From Epiperipatus broadwayi (taxonomy: Eukaryota; Onychophora; Udeonychophora; Euonychophora; Peripatidae): a stretch of DNA of 64,000 bases. The position numbers were made by a program, and so were the translations under genes. This document shows, piece after piece, positions 11,036 to 21,118 of this stretch. Within the stretch, counting starts at the first letter, position 1. Each line of letters starts with the position of its first letter. Location: NCBI GenBank assembly GCA_028023455.1, contig JAQFVV010006238.1, positions 5,464,572 to 5,528,571 on the forward strand, read 5' to 3'. The notes beneath the pieces were generated by a model. It saw only the letters and a list, made by a program, of their open reading frames with translations, did no database searches and was not told where the DNA came from.

Positions 11036-11342
11036 CATAGGCAGCAGATAATATGCAGGTCTAACTTACCCATGATAAGATGTTTGAATCTAGAAAAACT
11101 AAGAAATATTTAAATTCTAAGCAAACTTAAGTTATTTTTTAGCCTTGTCAACTAAAACGTCTAGCTGCCTAAAGAGTATAAAGTATGATAAAAAAAAATT
11201 GTAAACCTTCATTTACCATTGACTATTTGATTAGCTTTGTGAATAAATTGCCCTTATCTTTATGTTTATTTATAAAAATATGCTAAAAAGGCTTTGTTCT
11301 GCATCAAATTATTTAAAGACTGTTTTATACATGCACACGAAC
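11036..11342. other. AT-rich spacer before LTR element A
   Basis: No gene. Possibly the continuation of the R220-type repeat interrupted by element A. The last five bases (11338-11342, CGAAC) are the probable left target duplication of element A. Confidence 0.4.
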
Positions 11343-11756
11343 TGTTGTATTCGGTGTGAGAAATAAACAGTGAGTTTACTAGAGACAATTTACTCCAGAA
11401 GTTTTCGATTTATTTTATTGAAAGTAAAAATAATTATAATGGAAAATAATTATAATTAAAAACAAGTTGTGGGATTATTTTTATCAGAGATAAAAATATC
11501 TAATTAAAGTAAGAACAATAAAACGGATTTGGAAAACACGCGATTAAGTTTTTGGAATGTAGCAGATAAGACTTAACAAAAGAACTCAGAGAGATATATA
11601 AACTGCTAGAGGAAAACATTGCGCACTTGTTACAGTCTTGTTAAAGCTATTAAGAACTATTTGCGGTCCAACGGTTTTAAGATTTCAGCTGAGTTTCGAT
11701 CGGATTGTAAGTGTTTTTCTACCCCTCTGGAAAAGCTTAGGGGCAAAGACATTACA
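11343..11756 (+). repeat. 5' LTR of element A
   Basis: Begins TGTTGTATTC and ends ACATTACA. It contains an ATATATAAAC TATA-like box near 11594-11603 and a terminal hairpin, CCCCT...AGGGG, near 11722-11743. It matches 13331-13763 almost throughout. Confidence 0.9.
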
Positions 11757-11760
11757 AGAT

Positions 11761-11770
11761 TGGCGCAGTC
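11761..11770 (+). promoter_or_regulatory. Primer binding site of element A
   Basis: TGGCGCAGTC starts 4 nt after the 5' LTR. It begins with TGG, the complement of a tRNA CCA end, and resembles primer sites of many Ty3/gypsy elements. Confidence 0.7.
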
Positions 11771-11846
11771 TAAGTTTCGAACCTAGTAAAACTTGAAGGA
11801 ATAAGCCAGACGAGAAAATCAATCGATACATTCGGAAACAAGTAAA

Positions 11847-12579
11847 ATGTCGTTATGACAAAGCAGTATTCCTGAATTTAGCATTGAAAATGCCGAGGAA
11901 TGGCCTCTCTATAAAATTCAATTGGAAAATTTTTTCCAAGTTAAATGGGATAAAAAAATAATGAAAAAAAAGTGGCCGCACTTTTATGTTTAGGAGGACA
12001 CAAACTCATAGAAATTATTAATAAATTATGGGACGGACCGATAACTGATGGAGTACAGTTTGAAGGTATAGTTAAAAAATTAACAGACTATTTTAGGCCA
12101 AAGCCATCTATACACGTAGCTAGATTAACTCTGAGAAATAGAAAACAAGCCAGAGAGAAACAAATTAAAGACTATGATATAGCATCAAAACAGATAGCAA
12201 AAAACTGTGATTATGGCGAATTTTTAGAACAAGCTTTGCTGGATCAATTATTGTAGGGAATGTACGACGAAAGATTGCGACAGACGTTGTTAACAGAAAG
12301 CGACTTATCATACAAAGTGTCTATTAAAAAAGGAATAGCATATGAAGCAGTAATCGAGCAAGCCATAGCTTTTAGAAACAACTCAGAAGAGACCAGAAAG
12401 ATGGCAGTTTACAAAACAGATCGAAGTCAGCAGCTGAAGAATGAAAATCTTAACAGAGGGAAATGTTAACAGTGAAATGTTTCTGCTGTGGTAAAACTGG
12501 CCATGAATCTAAAAATTGTAAATGGAGAAAAGAAAACTGTTTTAACTGCAGATTTAAAGGACATTTAACAGCTGTATGA
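11847..12579 (+). pseudogene. Gag of element A (capsid and zinc knuckles), broken
   Basis: Protein-like segments in order across changing frames: EEWPLYKIQLENFFQV (about 11899), then AALLCLGGHKLIEIINKLW and LTDYFRPKPSIHVARLTLRN (frame 11972-12256), then DERLRQTLLTESDL and AIAFRNN (12260-12469), then a zinc knuckle, CFCCGKTGHESKNC (12480-12521), and a second one starting CFNCRFKGH. This is the layout of a Ty3/gypsy-type Gag: capsid, then CCHC nucleocapsid, which packages element RNA. The ATG at 11847 hits a stop after three codons. There is a frameshift in an A run near 11965, an in-frame stop at 12254-12256, another shift near 12465, and the last Cys position of knuckle 2 is TGA (12577-12579). 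Confidence 0.85.
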
Positions 12580-13227
12580 AAAAAACCACAACAAACAAAA
12601 TGTAATCCAAGCACAGATGATACAACGTATACCATTGGCTATGTATCAACTAAGGGACAAAGCATGGCCATGAGAGATAGGACTTTTTTGCAAAGACAAA
12701 GACAGATCACTAAACTACAAGAATTGGAGTCACGTAACCAAAAATTAGCTGCCACGCTTGAGAGAAAGACGCAATCGGAGCTACAACTCAACTTGCAATT
12801 TAAAGAACTATCAAAAGAAGTGCACAAATTAAAACTGGATGTTTATGAATTAAATAAATTAAAAGAAGAACTTGAACAACAAAATTCACAATTTAGTAAA
12901 AAATTACAAAGCAAATTTTCAGAATGTCAGATTTTGGAAAGATCAAACGAAGATTTAAAAAGTGAACTCGCAATGTCACAATTATCCAAACAGGTAGAGA
13001 GTTGGCAGCAGTATGAAATGGAACTACAGGAAAAGATGGCCGAAAGTGAAAATGAAATTGACACGTTCGAAGATTTTTTAGAACAAAAATCTTTAGACAG
13101 TGAGCGGTCAGAGACAAAAACCGCAGAACAGGAAAAAAACCAGAGTCTCTCCAAGCGAGAGAAAAAAGCACTCAAGGCGGTGAGAAAAAAGAAGAGTTCA
13201 CACAATTTTCAAGGTTATATCGATTAA
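12580..13227 (+). CDS. Intact coiled-coil frame, probable Gag C-terminal extension
   Basis: Open from just after the TGA at 12577-12579; the first ATG is at 12664, giving 187 residues. The product is Gln/Glu/Lys/Leu-rich with heptad-like spacing from about residue 15 to 150, for example LQELESRNQKLAATLE, KLKLDVYELNKLKEELEQQN and QYEMELQEKMAESENEIDTF. A basic tail follows (KREKKALKAVRKKKSS). No signal peptide or membrane segment. It lies in the same frame as the second zinc knuckle, so it was probably the C-terminal part of Gag, and it occupies the place where pol would normally begin. I recognise no named family. It is notable that it is intact while the gag part is riddled with breaks. Confidence 0.65.
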   Translation, partial: KKPQQTKCNPSTDDTTYTIGYVSTKGQSMAMRDRTFLQRQRQITKLQELESRNQKLAATLERKTQSELQLNLQFKELSKEVHKLKLDVYELNKLKEELEQQNSQFSKKLQSKFSECQILERSNEDLKSELAMSQLSKQVESWQQYEMELQEKMAESENEIDTFEDFLEQKSLDSERSETKTAEQEKNQSLSKREKKALKAVRKKKSSHNFQGYID

Positions 13228-13314
13228 TAGGAAAAATCAAGTTTTCTCCAAGCTGAAAAAGGAAACCGCGCATATTGGATGATTATGTGTGACGTAAATA
13301 AACTCTAACTTCTG

Positions 13315-13330
13315 GAGTGAGGGGAGGAAG
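13315..13330 (+). promoter_or_regulatory. Polypurine tract of element A
   Basis: GAGTGAGGGGAGGAAG lies directly against the 3' LTR, the expected plus-strand primer position. Confidence 0.8.
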
Positions 13331-13763
13331 TGTTGTATTCGGTGTAGAAATAAACAGCGAGTTTACTAGAGCCAATTTACTCCAGAAGTTTTCGATTTAT
13401 TTTATTGAAAGTAAAAATAATTATAATGGAAAATAATTATAATTAAAAACAAGTTGTGGGATTATTTTTATCAGAGATAAAAATATCTAACTAAAGTAAG
13501 AACAATAAAACGGATTTGGAAAACATGCGATTAAGTTTTTGGAATATAGCAAATAAGACTTAACAAAAGAACTCAGAGAGATATATAAACTGCTAGAGGA
13601 AAACATCGCGCACTTGTTACAGTCTTGTTAACAGAAGTGGGTACGTAAAGCTATTAAGAGCTATTTGTGGCACAACGATTTTAAGAGTTGTTCAGCCGAG
13701 TTTCGATCGGATTGTAAGTGTTTTTCTACCCCTCTGGAAAAGCTTAGGGGCGAAGACATTATA
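13331..13763 (+). repeat. 3' LTR of element A
   Basis: Begins TGTTGTATTC and ends ACATTATA. It differs from the 5' LTR by scattered substitutions and an extra segment (ACAGAAGTGGGTACGTA near 13629), so the insertion is not very recent. Confidence 0.9.
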
Positions 13764-13768
13764 CAAAC

Positions 13769-15890
13769 ATACACGCATATACGTAAAGTTCGAGATTAAA
13801 TATCCAAAATAACTAATAATAATTGATATGCCCTCTAGCTGCAGTAGAAGATACTAGATTTAGCAATTAAAGATCAACTTTTTTTAAATTATACCTTAGA
13901 TTTATATGCAGAAAGACGTCTAAAACAATTGGATATAGAAATCAGTTTTAAATCAATCAAGGATTTTATTGCAAATTAATTTTGACTCAAGTGAAGGTTG
14001 TAGTTTCTATTTATTAATATAATTTATTAACATTACATATTTTTTTCGTTTGAATATTTGTTGAAAAGTTTAAAAATGCGAAAGAAATATCTGTTGTATT
14101 AATTAGAAACTTCAATCGATTTAAAAACTAATTTGCAAAATGATCTTCAATTGATTTAAAACTCATTCCTCCAGCCAAAAATGTTTCAGACACCTTTCTA
14201 CACATAAATGTGAAGTGCAATAAAAGATGGCTGATCTTTTATTACTAAATCTATTGTCTTATGTTGTAGCTAGAAGGCATATCAGTTATTAATAATAACA
14301 ATGACATTGGGGATTTATTGTTGACCTTTAGATATGGAATTGGCAACTACAATTGATTAACGTTATATATATATTTGAAAATCTGATATTACTTTTTTTT
14401 ATAAAACAAATGAAAAAAGATATCTGAAAATGTCAAATGTTTCCCAATGTTCATTTCTGCTAGACTAATTTTATTAGATAGACCAAATTGTCATTTATCT
14501 TTAAAGTTTTATCATTATTTACTGTTTGCCAATCATATTTTCTTATGATTCAAGAATGGTTATTTAATATATAATAGGGAAAATCTTGATTAATCTCAAG
14601 ATTAAACAAAAAAAAATGTAAATTTTGATTTTGCTAGTATTTTTATTTTTAAATCTCAAAAAATTATACAATTTTCAAAAACATGTAAAATCTACAAAAC
14701 TTGTACTGTTCAAGTTAATATGCAAAAGTAAGCATAACACTAAAATAAGCCTTAAGAGCGCAGAGCTAGCTTTTGGCAGATTGCTTCCAGAAGCATAGTG
14801 TTAAATCAAGACGCATCTTTAAAAATGTGTATATATAGCAGCGAAGATCAGTATGTAAATAAAACCCAGTTTACAAATTAGATATTCATTTTTTTTTTAC
14901 AATGGGACACATAAATCTTTTCTATTAATAGAATGAAGATCCCTGGCAATAGCCCAAGCCTATTTATATTTTATTTTCTTACTCTCCCTCCCTACACATT
15001 ATTTTTATTTCATTTTTCTTTGATTACTCCTTCTAGTAAAATATTAGATAAAAATATATATAATAATAGGTATATTGATTAAATTTAATGGAGATTAATG
15101 TCTTCATCTTATCTAATAATAGTATCACAATTGTAAACTTTGAATAAATAGTTATGAATAACTGATATAATTTTGTACAAAAAATAAGAATTGTCATAAA
15201 ATATTATATATATTGAACGGGGTTGGAGAAATCTCTTTGATTATATTATTTAAATCTTGATTTTAACTCAGGCCGCACTTTTCACTATGGCAATGAACCT
15301 TCAAGCAGAGAAGTAGAATATCATTGATACATGAACCATCAATGATACCTATAACCAGATTGAGGCTACAAAGCATAACCTATAATCGCATTTCCATGCT
15401 ATAGTACTTTTCAACTGGTGAATTCAAACCCCTGCCATCCAAAGCATTTTATTTGTTTTGAGGAACAACCTCAAGCACCAGCCAACCATAGGTTATGTAG
15501 GCAATATGCTTTGGATGACAGGCAAACAATCTAGCACCTGACATATCTCATGACTAGCTCATACTGTTAACCAGGGTCCAGCACATTTATTTAACACAAA
15601 AATAACTCTACACTAATTTACTGGTCACACAGTGACAAGAGAGAGAGAGAGAAAATAGACAAAATAAAAAGCAAACTATTTATTTTATACACTCATGTAT
15701 AAGTATAATATAAAATAACACAATAATATTGACATTTACGTATAAAAAACATATAAGTAATTAAAGATTATGTTTGGCTGTAATTATGAGAGTTCATTAA
15801 AGTTCATTTCATTCATATATATGTGTAGATATTTATAATGGGAGAAAAATTACATTTACCTTGGATTTAGAATAACACACCACACTTTCA
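13769..15890. other. AT-rich stretch, no gene recognised
   Basis: Contains TGCCCTCTAGCTGC near 13826, shared with R220 copy 2. The segment 15290-15550 has short inverted words (CATAACCTATAA and CCATAGGTTATG; GCCATCCAAAGCA and GCTTTGGATGACAG), suggesting a decayed foldback. A GAGAGAGAGA run occurs at about 15640. No coding frame supported. Confidence 0.4.
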
Positions 15891-16929
15891 TTGATTCAGT
15901 TACTTATTTATTTCTTTTACTTGTTGACTCTACCTGGTTGGCCTTTTGATTTCTATCAATGGTTTCTGGCTTCCTTTCTATTCTTCAAGTTGACAATGAG
16001 AGAGAGAGATTATTGGCAGTTTACAGATCACAAGGCAAGTATCGGTTCCAGATGGAGAACATCTGATGACACTTAGGAATCAGGCTCAAAGAGTAGCTGA
16101 ACATTTCTAATGTTCTTTGGCACAGCATGTTGCTAGGTCAGCCTTCAGTGAAGATAGGTTAATGGATGTGCATAATGAAAATGTGGACAGCTTTTCTGAC
16201 CATCTCTTTATTTTTTAATAGTAAATATAGCAGAGCATTAATAGTAATAATCTACTTGAGTAATAATTTGACAAAGGTTGAATAACATTCTGATCAGAAT
16301 CTTAATTTCTTCTGTCTTTAATACTTCTCCCTCACATTGTTTTATCTTTATCATCACTTGGATCAAGTTTAATTAATTTTATATTCCTCGTTATCTTAAT
16401 TCTTTCTTCTAGATTCATCTACTGTCTCCTTATGATTAATTTTTGGGTTATCTAACCTCATTTCGAGATTAATTTAACTTTCTTGATATGATAATGCACA
16501 TGGGTTATTATTAAAATTAATTCAACTGTGAGTTATAAATTTCTTTTATCAGCCAATTAATCTTTAACAAATTGCAATTTTAAAAGTTTTCATTTACAAA
16601 TCAACTTTTATTCTGACTTTTATATTACCTTACTTTTATACATTTTATTATTTATAAAAAGGAGATGCTGAGTTTTAAACTTTCCCTTTTACCTGCTCTT
16701 TAATACTAAAGTTTCTTCTTTTTTTTAACAGAAAAGAATAATGACACAATACTTTTAGTTTTGCAAGTTTGCATTTTAACATCTAATTCTTAACATATTT
16801 TTCTACTATTTTACTATTCGCTTTTTTTTTTACTTAAATACATTTTGATCATTTATTTTTAAATAACATATGTAACGCAGAATATATGTGTGTTTTTAAA
16901 TATATATATTTGCTAGCAGTATATATATA
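15891..16929. other. AT-rich stretch, no gene recognised
   Basis: A 61-codon hydrophobic frame at 15891-16076 has no recognisable domain and I do not call it a gene. The rest is AT-rich, with an (AT)n patch at 16901-16932. Confidence 0.4.
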
Positions 16930-17356
16930 TATGCATACATTACAAGCATAAAGCTAAACTAGTCAATATAAAATCAAAACTACCCCAAATCTAAAATTAA
17001 ACCAGACCAGCATAAAAATAATATTAAAACACAACCTAAGGTTTCACTGCTACAAGCAGACTTCTCAAGTGTAAAGAACTACAAAAAAAACCCACACATT
17101 ATATATACTATTAAAAACTACCCACAAATCCATTCACTTCCCATCCACCCTTAATATTAAAAGAACTCTTAAATAAGTTAATTGCTTCAGAATAATAAAT
17201 TTTCAATAATAAAGACTCTTTAATTCTTCTTTTGATTTCATTTCTCTCAAAGAAGACAACCTTAGCTTCATCAAAATCAATAGTGTGGCCTGTATCTTTT
17301 TCATGGACATACAAAGCAGAACTAAGATATCTATTTTTAACTCTACTTTTATGAAT
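16930..17356 (-). pseudogene. PLE-1 3' fragment (end of GIY-YIG domain)
   Basis: The minus-strand frame reads HKSRVKNRYLSSALYVHEKD, then TGHTIDFDEAKVVFFERNEI and KGGWEVNGF. It is nearly identical to the C-terminal end of the PLE at 60.9-61.6 kb. The 3' UTR is also shared, including the AGTCTGCT...AGCAG hairpin and GAAAC near 17041-17066, and this copy keeps a longer 3' end (to about 16935). Similarity breaks at about 17356, where unrelated DNA joining PLE-2 begins. The catalytic GIY-YIG start and all of the reverse transcriptase are missing. Confidence 0.85.
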
Positions 17357-17399
17357 GTTTTCACAGCCAAAAGATGTTTTATAAATCATGTTTTCAGGA

Positions 17400-18140
17400 G
17401 CAACAATGTTTAATACAATAACATTGAAGTAAATGATAATGACAAAATAGCAACGCAGTGAAATGGGTGAAAAAGACAGTAATAATCATATGAAGTTGTA
17501 TCATGTGGTTATAGAATAGTTTGACTTACATTTGGCAGTAATTTTATATTCATTTATGTGAAGAAATTCTTCCAAATAGTTGGTAACTTCATTGTTTCAT
17601 GGCATTTGCTAGTACAATTTTTTTTTATATTTTAATAGCCTGCCTAAATACTCTTTGGTCATGGCAATTGCATGTCAATATGTGTTGATCAGTATCCAAA
17701 CATAGAGAGAAAATTCTGATATTGAGTTTTTTCACTACATTAAGGCACATGCCACATGGGATCTCATAGACTCCTCGAGATTTCAGAAAAATTACATTCT
17801 TAGATTTTATCAAGATGTTATTTTGATCTGTAGCGAATGATGTTTTTATATCATAGCATATCAGATTCTTTCCAATCTTGTCTGTGGTTCTATTTATATA
17901 TAGAATGGTTACTTTAGTAAAAGTGTTTGCTTTTTTTTTTGGGAGGGCGGAGCTTTTGCTAGATGCATTGCTCTATTTATAGTGATAGTATTGTAACTGT
18001 TCTTTAATAAGGGTTATGTGTCTAATGTCTTTTCTTAATGCAGATGTACTTGGAAGTAATAATGCCCTTACAAAAAGTGACTTAGTTACATAAAAGATTT
18101 GAGTTGCATGATGATGAAATGATGCTTTTAGAAAACTATC
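17400..18140 (-). pseudogene. PLE-2 relic, left arm of a head-to-head pair
   Basis: The minus-strand frame at 17625-17813 includes KSRGVYEIPCGMC, a typical PLE GIY-YIG start (GVYxIPCGxC), and CHDQRVFRQAIKI near its end. The remaining 5' part (to about 18140) has no clean frame but is the inverse of 18262 onward: AATGCAGATGTACTTGGAAG, AAAAAGTGACTTAGTTACA and GATGATGAAATGATGC all reappear reverse-complemented in the right arm. This is a different lineage from PLE-1. It has many stops and is inactive. Confidence 0.65.
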
Positions 18141-18144
18141 AGTC

Positions 18145-18147
<3 letters not shown>

Positions 18148-18192
<45 letters not shown>

Positions 18193-18261
18193 GACTGATA
18201 GAGATATATTTGATATATATATATATTTGATTTTATATATATATATATATATATAAAATCA
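18148..18261. repeat. (AT)n-rich palindromic centre of the PLE-2 pair
   Basis: Two (AT)n tracts (about 18151-18188 and 18235-18255) are each flanked by inverted words: ATCAGTCATTTAT with ATAAATGACTGAT, and TTTGATTTTAT with ATAAAATCAAA. This is the midpoint between the two PLE-2 arms. Confidence 0.85.
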
Positions 18262-19009
18262 AAGGCATCATTTCACCATCCTCCAGCCCAAATTTCCTCT
18301 GTAACTAAGTCACTTTTGCAAAAGCATTTTTAATTCCAATTACATCTGCATTAAGAAAAAATATCAGACACATATTTGATGTCATATTAATCCATTAAAA
18401 TAGGCAAAACTCTCTCCATACAGTAATGATGTCATATTAAAAACAGTTACAATACCATCATTATAAATAGGGCAATGTACCAAGCAAATACTCCCAAAAA
18501 AGGAAAAGAAGCAAATGACTATTAGAGTGTACATTCCTTTTATACAAAACTTACAGACAAGACATTAAAGGTACTGAGATGTTATAACATAAAAATAGCA
18601 TTACCAACTGAGCAAAAGATTAATAACAATCTGAATATAATAATCCCTCTGGAAACTGAATATATTTAAGGATATAATCCCTCTGGAAACTCAATAAGTA
18701 TTTGAAATCCCATGTGGTATGTGCCCAACTACATACATAGAAAGGAGCAATTAATGTATAATTGCTAAAAGAGATGAACACATTAATGCAGTAAAAAAAA
18801 TCTCATCTTACAGCACTTTTCTCTTTGTTTTGGACACTGGGCATTGAATAGATTTCTCAAATACTAAAAGGACACTGGGCATTGAATAGATTTCTCAAAT
18901 ACTAAAATCATATCAACATACAATAATCATGACCAAAGAGCATTTGAGGAGGTTATAAGAAATATTAAAAAAATATATTGCATTAGCAAACATAGTGAAA
19001 CAATGAAAT
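18262..19009 (+). pseudogene. PLE-2 relic, right arm of a head-to-head pair
   Basis: The plus-strand protein-like segments lie in broken frames: FEIPCGMCP (about 18694), a TGH/IDFSNTKIISTYNNHDQRAF region (about 18830-18950), then EEVIRNIKK. These match the PLE endonuclease C-terminal pattern (TGHxIDF, HDQR, EAIxIxK). It is the inverse of 17400-18140. A short F1-derived piece (AGGCAAAACTCTCTCCATAC, 18401-18420) interrupts it, and a 38-bp tandem duplication (18832-18907) damages the TGH region. Inactive. Confidence 0.65.
18832..18907. repeat. 38-bp tandem duplication within PLE-2
   Basis: Two identical 38-bp units starting GGACACTGGGCATTGAATAG (18832-18869 and 18870-18907). Confidence 0.9.
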
Positions 19010-19023
19010 TACCAACTAGTGTA

Positions 19024-19671
19024 AAAAATCCCTGACAGAAACACCCCCCCAACCCCTGACCATGGTTTCATGCTTTAGCACTCCTCAGAGAGGTGTCAGG
19101 GTAGGTTCAGACACTAGATCTAAAAATACCAACCCAAAGCCAAGCACTTATCTAAAAGTTATCTATTGAGTGGAAAATCTGAAATTTTCAGACATCTACA
19201 TGTCTTCTAACCCAGCTATCCAACTCAAATAGCTATATGGGCTGATAGATCTTCAGCCATACCATACATTAGTAGTACTAGCAATATAACATTGCATAAG
19301 ACATAAGGCAGAGACTATAAATAGTCAAAATAAGTCATAGATCACATGACTCTATCTCTTAAGCTTGTAAGTTATAAACAATGAGGATTGCCAATTCCTC
19401 AACAAGCTTTGTGATAAATACTTAGCCAGAGCCAGCACTTAAAATATCCCTGTCAGGAACCCCCCCCAACCCCTGGCACCTCTCTGAGGAGTGCCAAAGC
19501 ATGAAACTATGGTCAGGGGTTTGGGGGGGGGGGTTTCCTGACAGGGATATTTTAAATGCTGGCTCTGGCTAAGTATTTATCACAAAGCTTGTTGAGGAAT
19601 TGGCAATCCTCATTGTTTATAACTTACAAGCCTTAAGAGATAGTGTCATGTGATCTATGACTTATTTTGAC
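19024..19671. mobile_element. F2 foldback element
   Basis: Inverted arms of about 165 bp (about 19316-19490 and 19510-19672) share GTCAAAATAAGTCATAG, TTATAAACAATGAGGATTGC, CAAGCTTTGTGATAAATAC, CCAGAGCCAGCA and ATATCCCTGTCAGGA in reverse complement. A further same-family segment (about 19024-19315) lies to the left. The centre is C- and G-homopolymer-rich. The possible target duplication TACCAACTAGTGTA (19010-19023) against TACCGACTAATGTA (19672-19685) has two mismatches. No coding capacity. Confidence 0.75.
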
Positions 19672-19685
19672 TACCGACTAATGTA

Positions 19686-20144
19686 TTTGGAAATGTTTCC
19701 TCATGCAAATGAATATAAAAAATACTGCCAAATTTAAATCAAACTATTCAGCAACCATGGGATACAATTGTTTCTGCTACAATCACATGATTTTTACTGC
19801 CTTTGCACCCAGTTGAGGGCAAGTGTTACGTTGTCAAAATGGTAGTATATTTTAATTTTATTTTCTTAAACTGGTTGCTCCCAAAAACTTGAGTTATAAT
19901 AGCTATATTTTTAAAAAACTCAATAGCATAAATGAGAAATGTGAATTAAAAAAAAATAACATTTGGAAAAAGCTATTGGAGAATAAAATATTTTTTAAAA
20001 CTTCAACCAATAGAATTTGAGTATAAGTAGAAAATAACAAAACAAAAAAAAATAATCATTTTAAATCTCATCACACACTTTCTTATGATTTGAGAAAGAA
20101 AAAGCTCTGAGGAAAGTGCTTGATACTGTACTGAAATGACAGCT
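19686..20144. other. AT-rich stretch, nothing recognised
   Basis: No gene or matched repeat. Confidence 0.4.
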
Positions 20145-20233
20145 ATTTAGCTATTATATTTTTATTATACATGAATTCCTGGAAATAATACTATGAATTC
20201 ATCATTTATCTATGACAATATTAGAATTAACAT
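20145..20233 (+). repeat. Second copy of the 90-bp module
   Basis: Same module as 8645-8745 in opposite orientation, with a few substitutions. Here it lies directly upstream of a 5'-truncated RTE-like LINE. Confidence 0.8.
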
Positions 20234-20239
20234 TTATTT

Positions 20240-20830
20240 CTGGTCAGATTATTAATACAGATGGAAACATAATGGAGGAAATTAATCATAGAATTAAACT
20301 TGGTTGGAGTGCTTTTGGTAGAAATAACTTGATACTAAAAGGAAATATGCCTATGTGTTTGAAAAGAAAGGTTTTTAACAAATGTGTTTTACCAGTTCTT
20401 ACTTATGGATCTGAGACTTGGACACTTAATAGAAGAGCAATACAGAGACTTCAGACCACTCAAAGGAGTATGGAGAGATGTATGTTGGGAGTAACAAGAA
20501 GAGATCGAAAATGTAATGTATGGGTAAGACAACAAACAGGTGTTACTGACCTTATTGAAAAAATTAAAAGATTGAAAATGGAGTTGGGCTGGACATATTG
20601 CTAGAAGAGATGATAATAGATGGACAATTGAAATTTTAAACTGGATTCCAAGAGATTGTAAAAGACCCAGAAAGAGACCACATGTGAGATGGATGGATCA
20701 AATAAGAAAATGTGCAGGGATGTTGTGGAGAAGAGAAGCTAAAGATCGAAGAAGATGGATTAAACTTGGAGAGACCTTCATCCTGTAGTGGATTGATAAT
20801 GGTTGATGATGATACAGTTGTGATCATAAG
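20240..20830 (+). pseudogene. RTE-like LINE, 3' portion
   Basis: The frame reads GQIINTDGNIMEEINHR, IKLGWSAFGRNNLILKG, CLKRKVFNKCVLPVLTYG, SETWTLNRRAIQRLQ, MERCMLGVTRRDRK and TDLIEKIKRLK, then continues in shifted frames through R.DDNRW, PHVRWMDQIRKCAG and the tail CATCCTGTAGTGGATTGATA. This is the region downstream of the reverse transcriptase palm. The FADD box is missing because the copy is 5'-truncated. A frameshift near 20575 ends the open frame. It is the best preserved 3' end of this family in the window. Confidence 0.9.
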
Positions 20831-20837
20831 ATATACT

Positions 20838-21118
20838 TTACAGGTCAAAACTACAAATAAAAATGTAAGTTTTTTTTATATTCTTTTTTATTAACTTTTA
20901 TACTTAGATATAGGTTATTTCTAGTTAGATACACTGATTAAAGTTAGATACAGTTAATACGAAAAAAAATTAGTTCAGTTTTTTAAAAATAGAGGGCAAA
21001 GTGTCATGACTGCTATCAGTCATGATTACCTATATTTTTTAATATTGAATAAATATAATATCATGTGAAATTTATCAAGTCTATTTTAAATAATAATTGA
21101 ACTGCCCTCTAGCTGCCA
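20838..21118 (+). repeat. R220 repeat, copy 2
   Basis: Matches 10825-11035, starting just after the LINE tail, and ends with TGCCCTCTAGCTGC. It contains a perfect inverted pair, TCATGACTG (21004-21012) and CAGTCATGA (21017-21025). Confidence 0.75.

Larger units (their letters stand above)
11343..13763 (+). mobile_element. LTR element A: complete, pol-less, Ty3/gypsy-type gag
   Basis: Two LTRs (11343-11756 and 13331-13763) flank 1.57 kb of internal DNA. The order is 5' LTR, primer-binding-like TGGCGCAGTC, broken gag with zinc knuckles, an intact coiled-coil frame, purine tract, 3' LTR. Flanks CGAAC (11338-11342) and CAAAC (13764-13768) look like a 5-bp target duplication with one change. There is no protease, reverse transcriptase, RNase H or integrase, so it is non-autonomous and would depend on proteins supplied in trans. 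Confidence 0.9.

Noticed and set aside
12639-13205. Minus-strand frames opposite the coiled-coil gene
   Set aside because: Low-complexity shadows of the plus-strand coiled-coil frame; the plus frame continues the zinc-knuckle frame and explains the openness.
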